Notes under the pieces: generated by a model | Told to the model about the DNA's origin: nothing | Database searches by the model: none | What the model saw: only the letters and a program-made list of their open reading frames with translations | Shown here: piece after piece, positions 49,207 to 61,840 of the stretch | Layout of the letters: every line of letters starts with the position of its first letter | Numbering within the stretch: the first letter of the stretch is position 1 | NCBI GenBank assembly: GCA_035578155.1 | Contig: JAPWDM010000045.1 | Location: 1,736,001-1,800,000, forward strand | Source: Brachynemurus nebulosus | Lineage: Eukaryota > Arthropoda > Insecta > Neuroptera > Myrmeleontidae | Length of the DNA: 64,000 bases | Reading direction: 5' to 3' | Made by a program: the position numbers and the translations under genes

Positions 49207-49510
49207 GTATTTATATATATATATATATATGTGTCCGCACGATAACTCTCGAACGAACTGTCCTAGGTTTTCGAAATTTGGTGAGAACGTTGGAAGTCCA
49301 AAAATCTTGGATGAGTTCTTCAGCCAGACACGTCGGATGCCAGGAAAATGGTTTTTGTTCTTGCAAAAAATTAGTTTTTTGCCAAAATTTTCACTTATTC
49401 AAAAATTTTTGCGAATTGTTTTTACACCATTTAAAAGAGAAGAAAAAATTACATAAAAAAGGTCTTTAAACTTTTTTCTATGTCAACTAGTTTCCGAGAA
49501 AAACGATGTT
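49022..49510 (+). mobile_element. Family A copy with (TA)n
   Basis: The head hairpin GCGAATTTCCAGAATGGAAA is followed by CGCTATTACAGCC, CCCGGGACCATGGCAG, TTTTGAGGTCCCTAGGAACC, a (TA)n tract (49147-49230), GTGTCCGCACGATAACTCTC, CAGCCAGACACGTCGGATGC and TTTAAAAGAGAAGAAAAAAT. It ends before the terminal GACAGGGGTATT. Frames are artefacts. Confidence 0.82.
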
Positions 49511-49837
49511 GTTTATAATGTGATCATTTTATCGTATAGTGTGAATCTAAGCACACTGAGAACATATTCGACACAATATGGATATTTTGTATATAACATA
49601 CATATATATGATTACGATATCCTTTTTGATACGATCACATAATTGTGATACATGTATAAAGGTACAGGACCATTTCATTATCCGTACTACCATTATGCGT
49701 ACGGTTTGTGTGTGTTGTATATACATATACAGTCTACGTGAGAAAATTTTTAATGCAAACAAAGATTTTTTGGTAAACAAGTATTAAATTTTTAACATAT
49801 ACAGGCGATTATCTTGAAAGTTAACATAAATATATGA

Positions 49838-50400
<563 letters not shown>

Positions 50401-50847
50401 TACCCCTGTCGCAGTATCCTGCATAACATAGCGAATTTCCATTTACAAAAGTACGTTTTTCTCGGAAACTAGTTAATATAGAGTAATTGTAAATAAAAAA
50501 AACCTTCTTTATGTGATTTTTCCGCCTCATTCCGCCAAATTTTTTTCACGAAAAATGTCCAAAACCCCGTAAACGTTTTCACGAAATTTCTTAAAAATAA
50601 GATGTTTCGTTCTTGAGTTATCGTGCGGACACATTTATATATATGTTTACTAAGTGTCCGTTTCGTGAAAACGTTTACGGGATTTTGGACATTTTTCGTG
50701 AAAAAAATTTGGCGGAATGAGGCGGAAAAATCACATAAAGAAGGTGTTTTTATTTACAATTACTCTATATCAACTAGTTTCCGAGAAAAACGTACTTTTG
50801 TAAATGGAAATTCGCTATGTTATGCAGGATGCTGCGACAGGGTTATT
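50401..50847. mobile_element. Tail-to-tail palindrome of family A
   Basis: The left arm begins TACCCCTGTCGCAGTATCCT and the right arm ends AGGATGCTGCGACAGGGTTA. In between both arms share GCGAATTTCCATTTACAAAA, GTACGTTTTTCTCGGAAACT, CCTCATTCCGCCAAATTTTT and CGTAAACGTTTTCACGAAA in mirror order, apparently near-identical over roughly 190-200 bp. The left arm also includes the GTTATCGTGCGGACAC core. The 106-codon frame here is not a gene. Confidence 0.85.
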
Positions 50848-53800
50848 AAACATTATAAGTCAAATAATAGTAGAACTATCGCTGTAATGGCATTCCTACC
50901 TAACAGTTTTGTTGTTGTAGTATTCTACTTTCTTCCAAACTAGCCCTTAACTAATTTCAAAAGTTCTACCAAATATACAGGTATAATAGTTGTAGAATCA
51001 CAGTAAGTATATAAGTAAGAATTATTTACTTTAGAATCGTATGGCATGCTTATATTGCGATTTAAATAATCAGTTTGTAGTTCATAATTTATTGCTACTT
51101 CGACAATTAATACAACCGCAATTTCAGTATGGATGGAAGTTCTTTTACCACCAAAAATCAATCGCTGTTTACTGCATTACTGCTCTTTAAATTTTTCGTT
51201 TGCGTTTAAATAAAATTCATACATTTATCTCTACTTATACCTATAGATATATAAACAATACATTTTTAGTAATGCAAAGTTTTGACATTTATACAAATCA
51301 AAATTTGAATGGAAACTATTAAAAGGAAAATCCCTGACAATATTAAATGGTTTGTGCCTGTTCAATGAATTATTATTTTCAACGAGTCGACCATTTAATT
51401 CAATTGTTTGTAATCTACGGACCATTAAAATTAATGTACAATATACCATGCCATAAAGTATTATTATGTAGGTATAAGCGTTTGATATTCCGTTGTAATT
51501 TTAAACAATTATTATAGCAGATGGACAGATGTTTGTTTCTGAAATATATCTTTTTCAATTTGCTAGTTGAGCACCACTGTCACTGTCGTACAGGCATGAC
51601 AGCCACGTCATATTATATGCAAATAAATCAAGTCAAGTTTTGATTGTTACGTCATCAACATGGTATATTTATATTATAATATTCGCCCATCTATAGGACG
51701 TAATAATATGTAAATATCTACCAAATGTAAGAATTGACTAACAGTAAATTTAAGTGAAGGGATGAAATTTCTTTGTTTACTTGGGCAGCATATTGTTAAA
51801 AAAAAATCATCGTGCATTTTACTTGAAAAAGCCACATATCATATTTTGTTTTGTCAACATTTGAATAGTTGGAGAGGGTTGAAAGTGAAAGTGATATTTG
51901 AAAAGGGTTAAATGATTTTTTAAAATTTTATAATTATTTTGAATGTTAGTTAATTAACCAGTACAAAAGTTTTTTTTTTTGTATGAAATATTAAATATGA
52001 AAGTGACCCTTGAAGAATGCCTGTATGAATGACCAACAGTTTTGAATTCAATTGTAATCGGAACAATACACTGAAATGAAATATTAATAAAAATTTTGGC
52101 AAAGGAACAGTGGCCAAGATATGAACAATCAAAGTGAATTAATTAATTAAATTTTGAATAATAAGGAACTTTAGGAAAAGCCTACTTTAGAAAGTTTAAT
52201 TTTAGCAAATCTAACAATAAAATGATGTAGGTATGTATCAGAAGATTGAAGTTCTTACGAGAGACATAATTACCTTGTTTGTGAACTTAAATACTATTTT
52301 CTCTTTGTCTGAAAAAAGGTGATTTTTGGGAATTTTTTTAAAGACAACTACTGTATGGAATGTTTTAATATTTCAAGGATATATTCGTTGATATATAATA
52401 AATTCATGATAAAATTTTTGGATCAAAAAATTGAAAATTCAGTGAGTTATTCGCGATCACCCAAGGCTCCAAAAAAAAAGTCCCGCCACTGCTGCAGTGA
52501 TAGCGACCTTCATAGTGCTTGAAATCAAAAAAACCAAAAAGCCCATTGAACTATAAGATATTTTCCGTGCCATGAACCTCAATCAAAAAAAAAGTTAAAA
52601 TTTAATAAAATGGCGGAGTTTTTACAAAAGAGTTTCAAATTTTGTGCGAAAATTTGATGATTTTTGGCCTGCAAAAATTACATTTTTTATTCGATCGGAA
52701 AACTGGAGATTCATGGCACTAAAAAACAAATTTAAAAGAAGTTGCAATAAGAATCAAATCGATCGGATTATTTGTCTTCGAGTTATAACAGCAGAAAATT
52801 TGAAAAATGTAGTTTTTCTTTACCTTACCTTTTAGTTTTAATTACTGAGAATTTTTACTAAAATTATTTACCATGTACTCACTATAACGGTCATAGTAAA
52901 ACTAGATGAGTTGTCTAAATGTGCCAGGGTCTAGCTGACTGTGACTGGCACGACATGTGACTGGCAGTCACGTCCAGAAACTCCCGAATTATCAACCGTC
53001 ATACATTTGTCAATACCTCCAAGTTAACAATGAAAATCCGAATCCGCTTTTCAAACGGCTGTAACTCAAAAACTATTTGAGATATGCACTTGAAATTTTA
53101 ATATGTTTTTTTTAAAGGTATAGACTATCGAAACAATCAATTTTTTTCAAAATGTCACACTATAATGGTCCCCATTAAATATGTTCTTATTAACAATTTC
53201 TTCTAGTGCTACATAGAGACTAGAGACGGTAAACTATATGATTAAAAAATACGCACAGTAAAATTAGTAATATTATCACAAAATATTTTACAAAATTTAT
53301 TTACCTTTAGAGAACATTGTATATAAAAATATTTTTTGTTCCTTTATAAGGAAACTAAATTTTTTAGTTGTCTAGTGGTTAAGTCGCAGGGACACTTTGA
53401 TCACATTAAGTTACCTTGAGAAGTCTTTAGCGTTTAGTAGACTTCAGAAAGTAGTGAAATCAATTGTTTCTCTACTACCATTGATATGAAATATTTTAAA
53501 AAATATGCAAAGTTGCCAATAAATTAAATTTGTATAGTACAGATTAGTAAGAAGATATTAGTAAGAAGATATATAATTGAGATCCATAAATAAATTAATC
53601 ATATTTCTAGTTTTATGTTTCAATTTAAATGGGACTTTCATATCTTAGAAATTAGTTAATATGAAACAGAATACTTTGTATTAGAAAATAGGTACATGTT
53701 TCAATCAATTAACATAAAAGCGCTGCAGACTACTGCTCGCCAAATTTTAAAATGTTGATCTCGAATGTGTTAAAAGTTCCTGTTGGAACAATACCGATCA

Positions 53801-54532
53801 AAATACAAATACACATTCGTTAGCCAAACACCATAAACAGAACCGCAACCAATAAATCAAATATGGTTAGAAGATTCTATATTTCTAGAAAAGGGTAAAC
53901 AACTTATAAATTAATAGCAATTCTATATAAAGCACTTATACGAACTTATGTAATATAAACCAACTGTTCAATATAGAATGTCTTATCAAACTTTAATTGT
54001 AACCGGTGGCAAACAACTCCGTACATTTAATCTATACGTTTCACCTTTGCAAGGTACACAATATAACTTTGCTAGCTGCTAGTATCAAATGGCAAGTACA
54101 ATCAATTATTAATGACAAAATAACTGATTGATGTGATTGTCAGTTAACAAATGATTGGCATATGATTATTATACGGCTACTAAAAACGTCATACCTATGT
54201 CGTTGGTATTAATTAAACTGACTGATTTTTAGCAAACATGTAACTATCTAGGACAGGAATTTATCTGCGTCTAATCTTAATTAGTGGTAAAATGTGAAAT
54301 TTTTTTCAAGCGGGCAGTAAAACTTTATTAATATCTACTATTGTAAATATGCTAGCAAAATTAAAGAGCAGTGTCGTAGCAATAAAATGCCTATAGCCTA
54401 AGGCGGGGCAAACCGTCCCAGATTTTGCGGGACATCCGAAAAGCAGCTGCTGTCATGCATTGAAATTTTTGTTAAAATAGTACCGGAATGGGTTCAGACT
54501 CTCTTATAAGCATTAGAGAGATAGTTAAAACT
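50848..54532. other. Long AT-rich stretch without recognised genes
   Basis: No element ends or domains recognised over about 3.7 kb, only short frames of AT-driven composition (for example 52319-52522 and 52644-52835). A CTGGCA/TGCCAG-rich cluster lies at 52921-52975. If host exons exist in this window, this is one of the less repeat-dense places to look. Confidence 0.35.
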
Positions 54533-54830
54533 AATTCTTTAATTTTAAGTAGAATTATTGTATCCTGGAATCATTTTCACCATTAGTTGGAATAACATTT
54601 GGTCGTGTAATATGAAATGTCGTTTTCCGATCATTTAGTCTACCATGTAATTTAGACAAATATCAACACTTTCTTAAGCATCAGCCAATTTTTTAAAAGC
54701 AATTCTTTAATTTTATACCAAATCCTTATTGCTTGGAATCATTTCCACTATTAGTTAGTGTAACATTAGATCGTGTTATATGATTTGTTGTTTTCCGACT
54801 ATTTGGTTGATTAAATGTCCCCGTTAAAGT
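54533..54830. repeat. Direct duplication, 168-bp offset
   Basis: AATTCTTTAATTTTA begins both units (54533 and 54701), followed by TGGAATCATTTYCAC, ATTAGTT.G.ATAACATT, AGATCGTGT and GTTTTCCGA in the same order. Moderately diverged. Confidence 0.75.
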
Positions 54831-55196
54831 AATCTCGTCATTTTTTTTTTTAGACGAAAAAGTTTTGTCGTATTGTGATAGACATGTGCTATCATGGGCC
54901 ATAAATAAATAAAACTAAATTCCAAAACCTGCAATTTTTGTTACCAAAAAAAAAAAAATGTGGTGTGGTTTTTAAAACTGGTTAAAAATAGTTAAAGGCC
55001 GAAATTCTTGACAAAATCTTAATAGAACTGTTCCAAAATATTTTCGGAAGATTCAGCTCGATGGATCTGATTGATAACATCATGCCACGAATATTCTTAA
55101 ACCTCCAAATCGCTATAATTTTGATATAATTGTTGATCAAAATGGTTAACAATTTCTCAACATGTCTATTTTTTACAATTTCAAACCAAAATAAAA

Positions 55197-55520
55197 TACC
55201 CCTGTCGCAGCATTCTACATAGCATAGCGAATTTCCGTTTATAAAAATTAGTTTTTCTCGGAAACTAGTTGACATAGAAGAATAGATTAAAGACCTTTTT
55301 TATGTATTTTTTTCTCCTCTTTTAAATGGTGTAAAAAAATTTCGTAAAAACTTTTGAATAAGTGGAAATTTTGGCAAAAAACTAATTTTTTGCAAGAACA
55401 AACCCATGTTCCTGGCATCCGACGTGTCTGGCTGATGAACTCATCCAAGGGTTTGGGACTTCCAATGTTTTCACCAAGTTTCGTAAAAATTGTATACTTC
55501 GTTCGAGAGTTATCGCGCGG

Positions 55521-55606
<86 letters not shown>

Positions 55607-55735
55607 TTTAGTGAATACTATTTTCGGTTTCTAGGGACCTCAAAACAAATTTCTGCCATAGTCCCGGGCTCAAGTCGCGTCATGACAGTGGTTGTAATAG
55701 CTGAATTCGATTCTGGAAATTCGCTATTACAATAT
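55197..55735 (-). mobile_element. Family A copy, apparently complete
   Basis: Reads tail to head: TACCCCTGTCGCAGCATTCT, CATAGCGAATTTCCG, TTTTTCTCGGAAACTAGTTG, TTTTCTCCTCTTTTAAATGG, TTTGGCAAAAAACTAATTTT, GCATCCGACGTGTCTGGCTG, ACTTCGTTCGAGAGTTATCG, (CA)n (TA)n (55523-55602), AAATTTTAGTGAATACTATT, GGTTTCTAGGGACCTCAAAA, CATAGTCCCGGGCTCAAG, and the head hairpin to CGCTATTAC. The best reference copy in the window: about 460 bp without the microsatellite. No coding. Confidence 0.85.
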
Positions 55736-55919
55736 GTAAGGATATACATAAAATATTTTACTTATGTTTATTCGCTTAATCCACTAGTCTAGTAAAGATA
55801 TCTATTCTGTATTTGTTATAGAATACTAGTTTTTTTCTGATAGTATATACCTATATAATTATCCTAACTATATCATATACGGCATACGGCGTACACTATT
55901 TAAATGCATAGGTTACACT

Positions 55920-56359
55920 CAAGGGGCCAAACTACTATATGATAGTGGGAATATATGATAGTATTCCGGCTGTAACCAGAATTTGACGTTACAAAAATGG
56001 GAGGAGCATCCCCACTTTCTATGGTTATATACATATTTCAAGTTTGTGTTTGTATGTGTAGTATTGTGGATGTTAGTATGTGTGATATTCGGTATGAATG
56101 TAGAGCTAGGTGACTGGTGGGAGTGGATACATACACCATACATACGCACTAGACAACCGTACGTATGTATTTCCTAGAGGCGTACGTATGTATGCATGTA
56201 TTACATTGTTGCAAGTGGTTGCTAAACAATGACCAACAATGGATGCCTGCACCGCTACAAATGGTGCACACGACTGAATCACCTAAGCTGTGACAGACCA
56301 ACAAATAACTCCAAGCGAACTACACTTTTTTTATTTTAGTTTGCTTCCAGAGTTCTATG
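55920..56359. mobile_element. 440-bp non-autonomous element, hAT-like, copy 3
   Basis: Starts CAAGGGGCCAAACTACTA and ends AGAGTTCTATG, flanked by the 8-bp duplication GTTACACT (55912-55919, 56360-56367). It is exactly as long as the 15843-16282 copy although the interior differs: this one lacks the 88-bp duplication and has extra GTATGTAT-rich sequence. Shares GCTGTGACAGACCAACAAAT near the right end. Frames here are chance. Confidence 0.82.
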
Positions 56360-56367
56360 GTTACACT

Positions 56368-56900
56368 CCATACATAAATTCACTATTAAGTTTGAAATCA
56401 GGTACATATAGCACATATAATATTTTGTGAGCAAATAAATTAACACAGAGCGAATAACGGATACCGCGCAAAACTTTATTATATCCATAAAATATAGGAA
56501 ACATAATTTTGTTGGAAATAAATTATAAATTCTAGTACAATAATTTCAATGATTATTATCACGAGATGTCATGACATTTACAACAGGCAATAATAATAAC
56601 GATAATTATAATTATTATATGATAGAATCGCAGTAGACTTAACAATTATTTCATTTAATATACGAGCATACAGACACGGTCGTATAAATATGTCTGATGT
56701 AAGAGGGGCTCTCGTAATTATATGTTGCAGATATGGATAGGTAGTGTTTTGCAAATGCAGTAATAACGATTTAAATATAGGTTAGATATAATTTTTAATT
56801 CAACTTTTAATGTTTATATTTGTACTGTCGTATATATTATATCATCATATGGTTCGATTGAAAGTGAAGATTGTTTCAACAGAGTGAAAAGGTGTAACAT
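56368..56900. other. AT-rich stretch without recognised genes
   Basis: ATAATAATAACGATAATTAT-type simple sequence near 56590. No genes or element ends recognised. Confidence 0.4.
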
Positions 56901-57285
56901 TGGGAGCATTCGAAACGCACCTAGCCAAAGTGTCTTGATCTTACTTTTAAGAACATTACACTTGTTTTGAAGTGTTTCTGTCTTACTTTGGAGATATTTT
57001 TATATTCCTGTCTCACTTTCCATGTTCTTGAGAGAAGGGTGAAGGTATGTATACGATGTGATACAATGATACTAGCATACATAGTTTATATGTAATCAAG
57101 TAATAGCGTTCGGTATACATCGTATCACATCGTATACATACCTTCACCCTTCTTTCAAGAACATGGAAAGTGAGACAGGAATATACAAATATCTCAAAAG
57201 TAAGACAAAAGCACTTCAAAACAAGTGTAATGTTCTTAAAAGTAAGATGAAGACACTTTGGCTAGGTGCGTTTCGAATGCTCCCA
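56901..57285. mobile_element. 385-bp palindromic MITE
   Basis: Ends TGGGAGCATTCGAAACGCAC and GTGCGTTTCGAATGCTCCCA. Arms of about 170 bp continue AGCCAAAGTGTCTT, TTACTTTTAAGAACATTAC, CTGTCTCACTTTCCATGTTC and GGTGAAGGTATGTATACGAT, mirrored on the right. The centre lies near 57090. The 68-codon frame inside comes from the right arm. Target duplication is not resolvable. Confidence 0.88.
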
Positions 57286-57289
57286 TAAC

Positions 57290-58261
57290 TTTTGCTTGGT
57301 TTAAGGTGGTTGAAGCGCTAACGCATTGGGAAAATTAATGAATGATCTTGAATTATGTTTTTTTTCTTTTAATGTTTAATACACAATATGTATATAAAAA
57401 TTTGAACCAATTCTGACGTACAGTTTTTGAGTTAACAACTTATAGGGTTATCTTTCAAAACACTCACTTAAATAAATTAATTTAATAATCTTCTATTAAG
57501 AAAAAATTGATGTCTTATTTAAAAAAATGCAATTCTTTATGCACCTTTTTCAAAATAAAAAAATTTGGGGGACAGGTTTACCCACACTGTCAACTTCCCA
57601 TTGGATGTCCTTAAAAACTAGAGACTACTGTACATAAATAATTATTTTTTCATTTCAGGGAACTCCTCCCCTGGGCTCCCGATAGAGGCTTTGCCCCTTG
57701 CACCATACCGGGGGCTTCGCCTTCTCTACCTATGGGTGGGGACTTCGCCTTCTGTACCTAAGGATGGGGGCTTCATCCTTATCAAACAAATGATAACATC
57801 ATTTGTTCTCAAGATATGCGAGACAAAATATATTTCAAAAAAGTTTTTTTGTTTGTTTGTTTGAATTTTATAACAAAATACTAGCGTTTTTAACATCAAG
57901 GAAGGTTCTTAGGCCATTATATAATCATGTTATGGTAAAAAATCCATATAATCTATGTTATGTTAATAAAGTTAATTCCGTTTTTTTACCATAAAAAACA
58001 AACCGCTAATCCGAATTTGCTGAAAACTTTATCCGGTCTTCATTTTTTGATTACGTATCTAATGAAATTAGTCCGAAGTTGATATCATCATTTGTTCTCG
58101 AGATATGCGAGACGAAAAAAAATTCACAAACGAACGAACTAACGAACGCACACACAGACATCACGCTAAAAACGATGGATTCGGATTATATAATTAGCGG
58201 AAATTAGCGATTCATAAAATCGGACCCATTACAATAACTTCCCATGAGAAGTTAAAAATTA
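57290..58261. repeat. Dispersed-repeat debris with a 28-bp GC-rich minisatellite
   Basis: 57680-57780 holds about four 28-bp units (GGCTTYGCC anchors at 57687, 57713, 57741 and GGCTTCATCC at 57769). TCATTTGTTCTCRAGATATG then CGAGAC occurs at about 57799 and 58088 in direct orientation. The block ends with TAACTTC, a 6-nt loop, GAAGTTA (58236-58255), a small hairpin that could be a transposon 3' end. No gene. Confidence 0.6.
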
Positions 58262-59575
58262 TTCACTTATTATTACACGAGAGGTTTGTACACGGAGAGA
58301 AAAATCATATAATTTTTGTAGATAAAATTTCAGAAAAATTACCATGCTCTCTTATAATGCGTGCGCGATCGACGACCAAAATAAAAAATATATGCTAGCA
58401 TGGTAAAATTTAATGTACTAACACAATTTTTATCACACTGTTATGCATATATGTTATAGTTTAATTCTTGTTGTCGTACTCTTTCATTTGCGCATCTGAC
58501 CCGCGACCTTATGTTGCTTGGGCGGTACCTGTAAAAACTTCGAACCTGTAAGAACTCTATGATGCATACAAAAATGATTGCCAACAATATATTCTAATAC
58601 TAAAGACAGTGAAGTAAAAAAATGATGAATTAAACGGTGACATCCCCGTCCTCTAACACAGTGTAATGAATACTGCTTGCTGCTTGGAAGATAGTCTAAT
58701 GGATCAAGGTGCTTGGTCCGACCCGTCCGACCTAGTTGGTCGTCCAAACCTATGGTTGGCGATGTGACTTGCTATGAGTGAGGTACATTTCAACAGCGTT
58801 CACAACACACACAACCTTCTTTCTCTTTTTTCTTTCTACTATTAGCAGATAGCATTTCAAATATTATAATACAGCATGGCAATTTTTGTAAGAAAAACAA
58901 TTAAAAAATATTTTTTTGTCGGCAATGGAACTTTTTACTGTGCTGTTTTACAAATTTTACGGAGCTAATATTACGGAAACAATATTCTATTCTTTAAATT
59001 TTCTATGATTAATTATAATTTTTATATTTTTACCGTACAAAATTGAATATGTTCGCCTTTTACACGTCGATTGTAGTGCTGATCACAGTAATTTTTATAT
59101 GAATTTTCTCTCCGTGTATTTTTCGAATAAATTTGGGTTTGTCTAACGAAAATTTGTTACCTAGCAATTTAACGAGAAGAATTGTCAACTAATAAAAACG
59201 CGACAGCGATTTTGGGTTGACAGTTCTCCGAGTTAAATTGCTTTTAGATAAGAAATTTGAGTTGTAGAAAACACAAATTTATTCAGAAAAAATATAAAAC
59301 TCAAGTGTAATACGGTAAGACAATGTAACGATTAAAATAAATTATTATAATTCATATTATTATTTAATATTGTTACTATGGTTCTGAAATTAGTTAAATT
59401 TACCAATAGGAATTTCTGTTTCATTTTTATCGTGTTTACCTACAATGAAATGACCAATGAAATGTTTTGTACCATATTTTTCGCTGTAAAAATCTGTCCT
59501 AACTTTCTTCCATGGTAAAAGTGAAAAAACTACAATATTCTTAACTTGATACACATGAGTTAAATTGTCTTAGTA
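58262..59575 (-). mobile_element. Repeat family B copy 2, interrupted
   Basis: Reverse complement of 40285-40744. It contains TTATTACACGAGAGGTTTGT, then the 826-bp insertion, then TTTTTCGAATAAATTTGGGT, CAATTTAACGAGAAGAATTG, GGTTGACAGTTCT, ATATAAAACTCAAGTGTAAT, TAAATTTACCAATAGG, ATTTTTCGCTGTAAAAATCT and GATACACATGAGTTAAATTG in matching order. Confidence 0.8.
58291..59116. mobile_element. 826-bp TA-flanked element with CACGGAGAGAAAA ends
   Basis: Left CACGGAGAGAAAAATCATAT and the reverse complement of the right, CACGGAGAGAAAATTCATAT, form about 21-bp inverted ends. TA flanks both sides (58289-58290, 59117-59118). The uninterrupted target is visible in family B copy 1 (GAGGTTTGTATTTTTTCGAA in reverse complement), proving a single TA was duplicated. 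TA duplication fits Tc1/mariner-type movement. The 87-codon minus frame (58484-58747) is not recognised and may be chance. Confidence 0.88.
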
Positions 59576-60240
59576 AATTATTATATTCAATAAAAAATAA
59601 AACAAATGCTGACGTTTTTTGTGAATTCCGAGATGATTTTTAATACTGATTTCGGTAAAATCCATTGGAGAGTTTTTGCTAATATTTTTTTAATATGTAC
59701 ATATTCTTATTAATTTTTTTTTTTTTACGCAAGTTTTATAAATTTCAAACCTGAATATCTCCTGTTCTATTTATTATTTTACTATAAAACCAATAACATT
59801 TTTTTTATTTTTTTTTCCGAAAATAATGCCGTTGATCTCATTCGATTATTCAAACTTAGAAAGCGCCCTTTCTGAGCCAAAATTTTAATAGTGGTTTTGC
59901 CTCCTAGAAATATTTTTCCACAGATAAAAAAATATTTATCTCTTAAATTTTAACAAAGAGCAACATAATTATCCCAATATCATTAAAATCGAAGGACTCT
60001 AGAGAATGAAGGAATGAAAACCAGTATGTAAGTTGGCGGGTGTCACCTTCACAATGTCAAATTAAAACTTGTTTGATAATGGTCATATTGATTGAAAGAT
60101 GTGATACGAGTTTAACATAATAAAAGTGGTATTTTTGTAGTGTTTTATTTATCAATAGTTCAGAGATTTTCACACATAAGGTTAAAAAATAATCATAAAA
60201 ATTTTTAAAAAAAATTTTTTGGAATATTCCAACTGGAGGT
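59576..60240. other. AT-rich stretch without recognised genes
   Basis: Nothing recognised; T-rich runs at 59718 and 59800. Confidence 0.4.
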
Positions 60241-60434
60241 AATATTGATAATAATAAATATAAAACGACTTTCTGCAAAAGAAATTAAACAAATGTTTCG
60301 AAACATGTTAGATTAATATTGGATTGCTGATTTTTTTGTTTAATTCTGACATCTAGATCTTTGATCTTTGGTTGTTTGATCTACATTTTGTTTAATTTCT
60401 TTTGCAGCAAGTCGTTTTTATTTATAATTCTATT
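60241..60434. repeat. Inverted repeat, ~50-bp arms
   Basis: AATAAATATAAAACGAC, then TGCAAAAGAAATTAAACAAA, on the left; TTTGTTTAATTTCTTTTGCA then GTCGTTTTTATTTAT on the right, about 90 bp apart. It sits just upstream of the Harbinger-like MITE. Possibly a small foldback element. Confidence 0.65.
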
Positions 60435-60461
60435 TATTTTAATCTGACATTATTTTTCTTA

Positions 60462-60915
60462 AGCGGGTTCTACACGATGCTACGAACGTTCCCTCAAACG
60501 TTCAATCGAACGTTTGAGGCAATTAAGTTCAATAGTTGGTGCGACGAATGTATCTGCTACACGGTGAATCGAATGTTTGATCCAATACGAATGATGATGT
60601 GTTTATTCAGTGGACGAGGCTGTTATCTGTCTTATGTGATCTCTAATGTTATACACTGATGTTGTCTCTCTTCACATGAACGAGTCGTGCAGCTGCTGAG
60701 TCGAACCAACCAACGCAACCAACATTGACCTTCAAACGTTCGAAGCATCCCTTTGACTCGGTGCAAGAATACCGACATCGAGCGGGACATGGCCAAATGC
60801 GAATGTTTGACGCTCGACATTGGACACTCGTAGGTTCGAACAACGGCCACACGATGCGATGAACCATCGAACGTCCAATGTTGGAAGGTGTTCGTAGCAT
60901 CGTGTAGAACCGGCT
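60462..60915 (-). mobile_element. 454-bp PIF/Harbinger-like MITE, copy 2
   Basis: Same family as 36465-36919 in opposite orientation, with ends AGCGGGTTCTACACGATGCT and, reversed, AGCCGGTTCTACACGATGCT. Flanked by the 3-bp duplication TTA (60459-60461, 60916-60918). Interior GTTCAATCGAACGTTTGAGG and GACCTTCAAACGTTCGAAGC match copy 1. Frames on both strands (up to 111 codons) reflect the family sequence, not genes. Confidence 0.87.
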
Positions 60916-60918
60916 TTA

Positions 60919-61840
60919 CTCTAGTAGATTTAGAGCTATTCATTAATTTAAACGTCAATATATGCACATACTAATTTACGTACATACATATTATATGTAT
61001 ACATTAAGGTCCGGGAATTTTCATCCGAATTTTTAGTTTTCTCAGTTCGTTAGACCTTAAAACATCAAGACCCGGTAAAAACTGTATATGCACAAATTGG
61101 TCTGAGTATCATGGTAAATAAAGACAAATAAAGCTTTGGAAAAAATTGTAACAAATTCTTTTAGACATAGCTAATTCTATATTGCAAATATTAGGTGTGT
61201 AACAGACCTTTATATTAAAACTGGATAACAGTTTATAGTATTTAAATGAATACATACCTATATAAGGGGCATAATTTAATGAGTATTAAATAGTAAGGTA
61301 TTAGCCACTACTAACGTACCTAAATACAGGTATTCTGGTTTTATTCAGTACAAGTACACGATATTGAGTTATGTAACAACACACCCAAAAATATTTTTTC
61401 ACTGCCCTGACGTGATAAAACAAAACATTACATCACATTTACATAACCGTCAAGCGAATGAAAATGAAGTTTTGCAACATGTCGAGATAGGTACATCACT
61501 CACTGATAGACAGACTGGCGGACGATCAAATAAATTCACACAGAGTGACGTCAGTACCTGTTCCAGTTCCAGAAACCAATAATGTATATATTGTTGTTCT
61601 GTTGTTTGTGTTCTATCTATTCGTGCAAATTGCAGAAATGGAATCAACTCTTTTTTTTCGTTTTGTATGAATGTCACGTCACATTAATTGTGCATATTAA
61701 ATGTGCAGGCAGCGATTTAAAATTTTTAAATGGATAAAAAAGAGCATGAAATTATTATTTTATTAAATGTAATATGTTCATATTACCCGTGTTTCCATTT
61801 ACAAATAACATGCAAGAAACTTTGTCCTGATTTCTACATA
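60919..61840. other. Stretch without supported genes
   Basis: Overlapping 72- and 75-codon frames on opposite strands (61364-61677) contain TSLTDRQTGG/DRPPVCLSV-type words from ACAGACTGGCGG-like sequence. Not recognised as coding. Confidence 0.35.

Noticed and set aside
60632..60967. 111-codon minus-strand frame
   Set aside because: Lies inside the Harbinger-like MITE; the other MITE copy has related frames with no recognisable domain, so it reflects repeat sequence.
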